Part shown: positions 63,001 to 64,000 of the stretch, one piece after another | How positions within the stretch are numbered: the first letter of the stretch is position 1 | Layout of the letters: every line of letters begins with the position of its first letter | From: Catonia carolina | Taxonomy: Eukaryota > Arthropoda > Insecta > Hemiptera > Achilidae | Direction: 5' to 3' | NCBI GenBank assembly: GCA_035578175.1 | Contig: JAQMRL010000002.1 | Span: forward strand, 100,046,748-100,110,747 | Length of the DNA: 64,000 bases | Notes under the pieces: model-generated | What the model saw: only the letters and a program-made list of their open reading frames with translations | Told to the model about the DNA's origin: nothing | Database searches by the model: none | Program-made: the position numbers and the translations under genes

Positions 63001-64000
63001 TAAACAATACACAGTAACGTTGACTATTTCTAACGTTACCGATAGCTCTACGCGATTCGCTCACTCAAATACAGACAAATCAAGATTAAAACTAGACCGT
63101 AAACAAACCGGCGCTTATATAGTTGGGATAATGGAAAGTTTGAGAAAAGACAGAGAATTTCGAGATAACAATAAATATACAAAATTCTTCTGACGGCTTT
63201 TGGATAATTCTTAACAACTGTTAACAAATAAGGATTGAATAGAAGATGTTAAAAAAGACAAATTACCTAAAATGGTATCCGCTCTTTCACAATACCCGTA
63301 CAACAATAGCCACGCCTATCTGTACTATAAAAACCGTTTACAACTATTTCTTGGAAACCTATTTATTACTATTTATTTAGTTATTACCTATTTTTATACT
63401 CTTATTATTTACGTTAACATTTATAAATCTCGGTCCCCCTGGAAAACTCTCGAACACGCATTCTTTCTAGATACACAATAGTCTCAATAGTCACAATAGT
63501 CTCAAAATGAAGAGTTCTTTACTTCAATTCACTGCTTATCACATGTAGAATATTGTATATAATACTTTACAGGATTAGGCCATTTAAGTTACCGCAATTT
63601 AAAGTCAGCTTTTAATTTTATCAATTAACAAAAGTTTTGTGTCCACTTTCTTAAAAATTTCTTCATTCTTAACTCGATCTAGCACAGTCAACTGACAACG
63701 TCTTCGTCAAAAACTAATTTCTGTAGCTGTTATTCTGCTTTTAAATCTTGGCTGAGCCATAAATAGAGGAGCTTCAACACAACAATGGAAGATTCTCTTC
63801 TTAGTGCAACATGGTATGTGCTTTCTCCACAAAACAGGATGTAACATTTTGGTGATGAGTTTACCTCTGCCAAATTTTTCCGAAATATTTTATAGTGTAC
63901 CATCTAACGATAAAAATATTTTTCACATAATTTGTAGTCGTTCACTAACTCATTAAATTAATTTTTGTGTTTTACAAAGTAAAAAAATTCAATAGAAGGT
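54050..64000. other. AT-rich region upstream of the first visible exon
   Basis: Either 5' intron or intergenic. I checked the better minus-strand GT donors for an exon ending in phase with the one at 54049 and encoding the first lectin cysteine; none fitted. Other notes: an (AAT)n run at about 60138-60165, AAG-rich sequence at 59190-59210 after a GC-richer patch (58950-59150), a TAAGT-rich simple-repeat zone at 62820-62960, and ATACCGGGTGTT at about 57608 resembling a transposon end. Confidence 0.5.
62820..62970. repeat. TAAGT/TTAC-rich simple repeat zone
   Basis: Overlapping AAGTAA, TTAAGT and GTAAAGT words dominate 150 bp, with the inverse words (TTACTTA) in the second half, giving a loose inverted arrangement. 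Confidence 0.6.

Noticed and set aside
1..64000. CRISPR array or bacterial operon
   Set aside because: No regularly spaced direct repeats of the right size, no ribosome-binding-site-led gene series; introns and SINEs show a eukaryotic genome.

Overview
The window looks like nuclear DNA of an arthropod, most likely an insect. It is very AT-rich. The one gene has short exons separated by GT..AG introns of 1.5 to 6.6 kb. The rest is littered with SINEs carrying tRNA-like heads, decayed LINE (RTE-like) tails, DNA-transposon relics and microsatellites. I see no bacterial-type operon, rRNA, CRISPR array or intact tRNA. The order of insect cannot be settled from this sequence.

One protein-coding gene is supported. 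It lies on the minus strand and its last five exons can be spliced in frame: 53935-54049, 47155-47312, 41024-41172, 38583-38739 and 35887-37028. Together they give 572 residues. The order is the second half of a C-type lectin-like domain (WIGL motif and three of the usual cysteines), a short cysteine-containing module, a furin-like RHRR site, and a long cysteine-free Ser/Thr/Glu/Pro-rich tail with possible N-glycosylation sites. The 5' exons (signal peptide, first half of the lectin fold) were not found between 54,050 and 64,000 and probably lie beyond the right edge.

Region by region: 1-35,200 is a gene-free stretch of AT-rich DNA with nested repeats, densest at 5-7 kb, 10-11 kb and 13-21 kb; 35,200-54,050 is the lectin gene with repeat-filled introns; 54,050-64,000 is intergenic or 5'-intron sequence with little recognisable.

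The repeats are the most informative part. A roughly 390-bp element, called Rep-A here, occurs about ten times. Three full copies and one 5'-truncated copy have 8-11 bp target-site duplications, and the family ends in an AAC-rich tail, so it moves like a SINE or LINE but shows no obvious tRNA head. A second, older family (Rep-B, 0.6-1.2 kb) has internally repeated units and hosts a Rep-A insertion. tRNA-headed SINEs, including a Lys-tRNA-like one, also show target-site duplications. Two RTE-like LINE fragments are bounded by 9-bp and 15-bp duplications. A 265-bp foldback structure at 30.7-31.0 kb carries two facing copies of a hammerhead-ribozyme-like motif of the kind known from Penelope-like elements.
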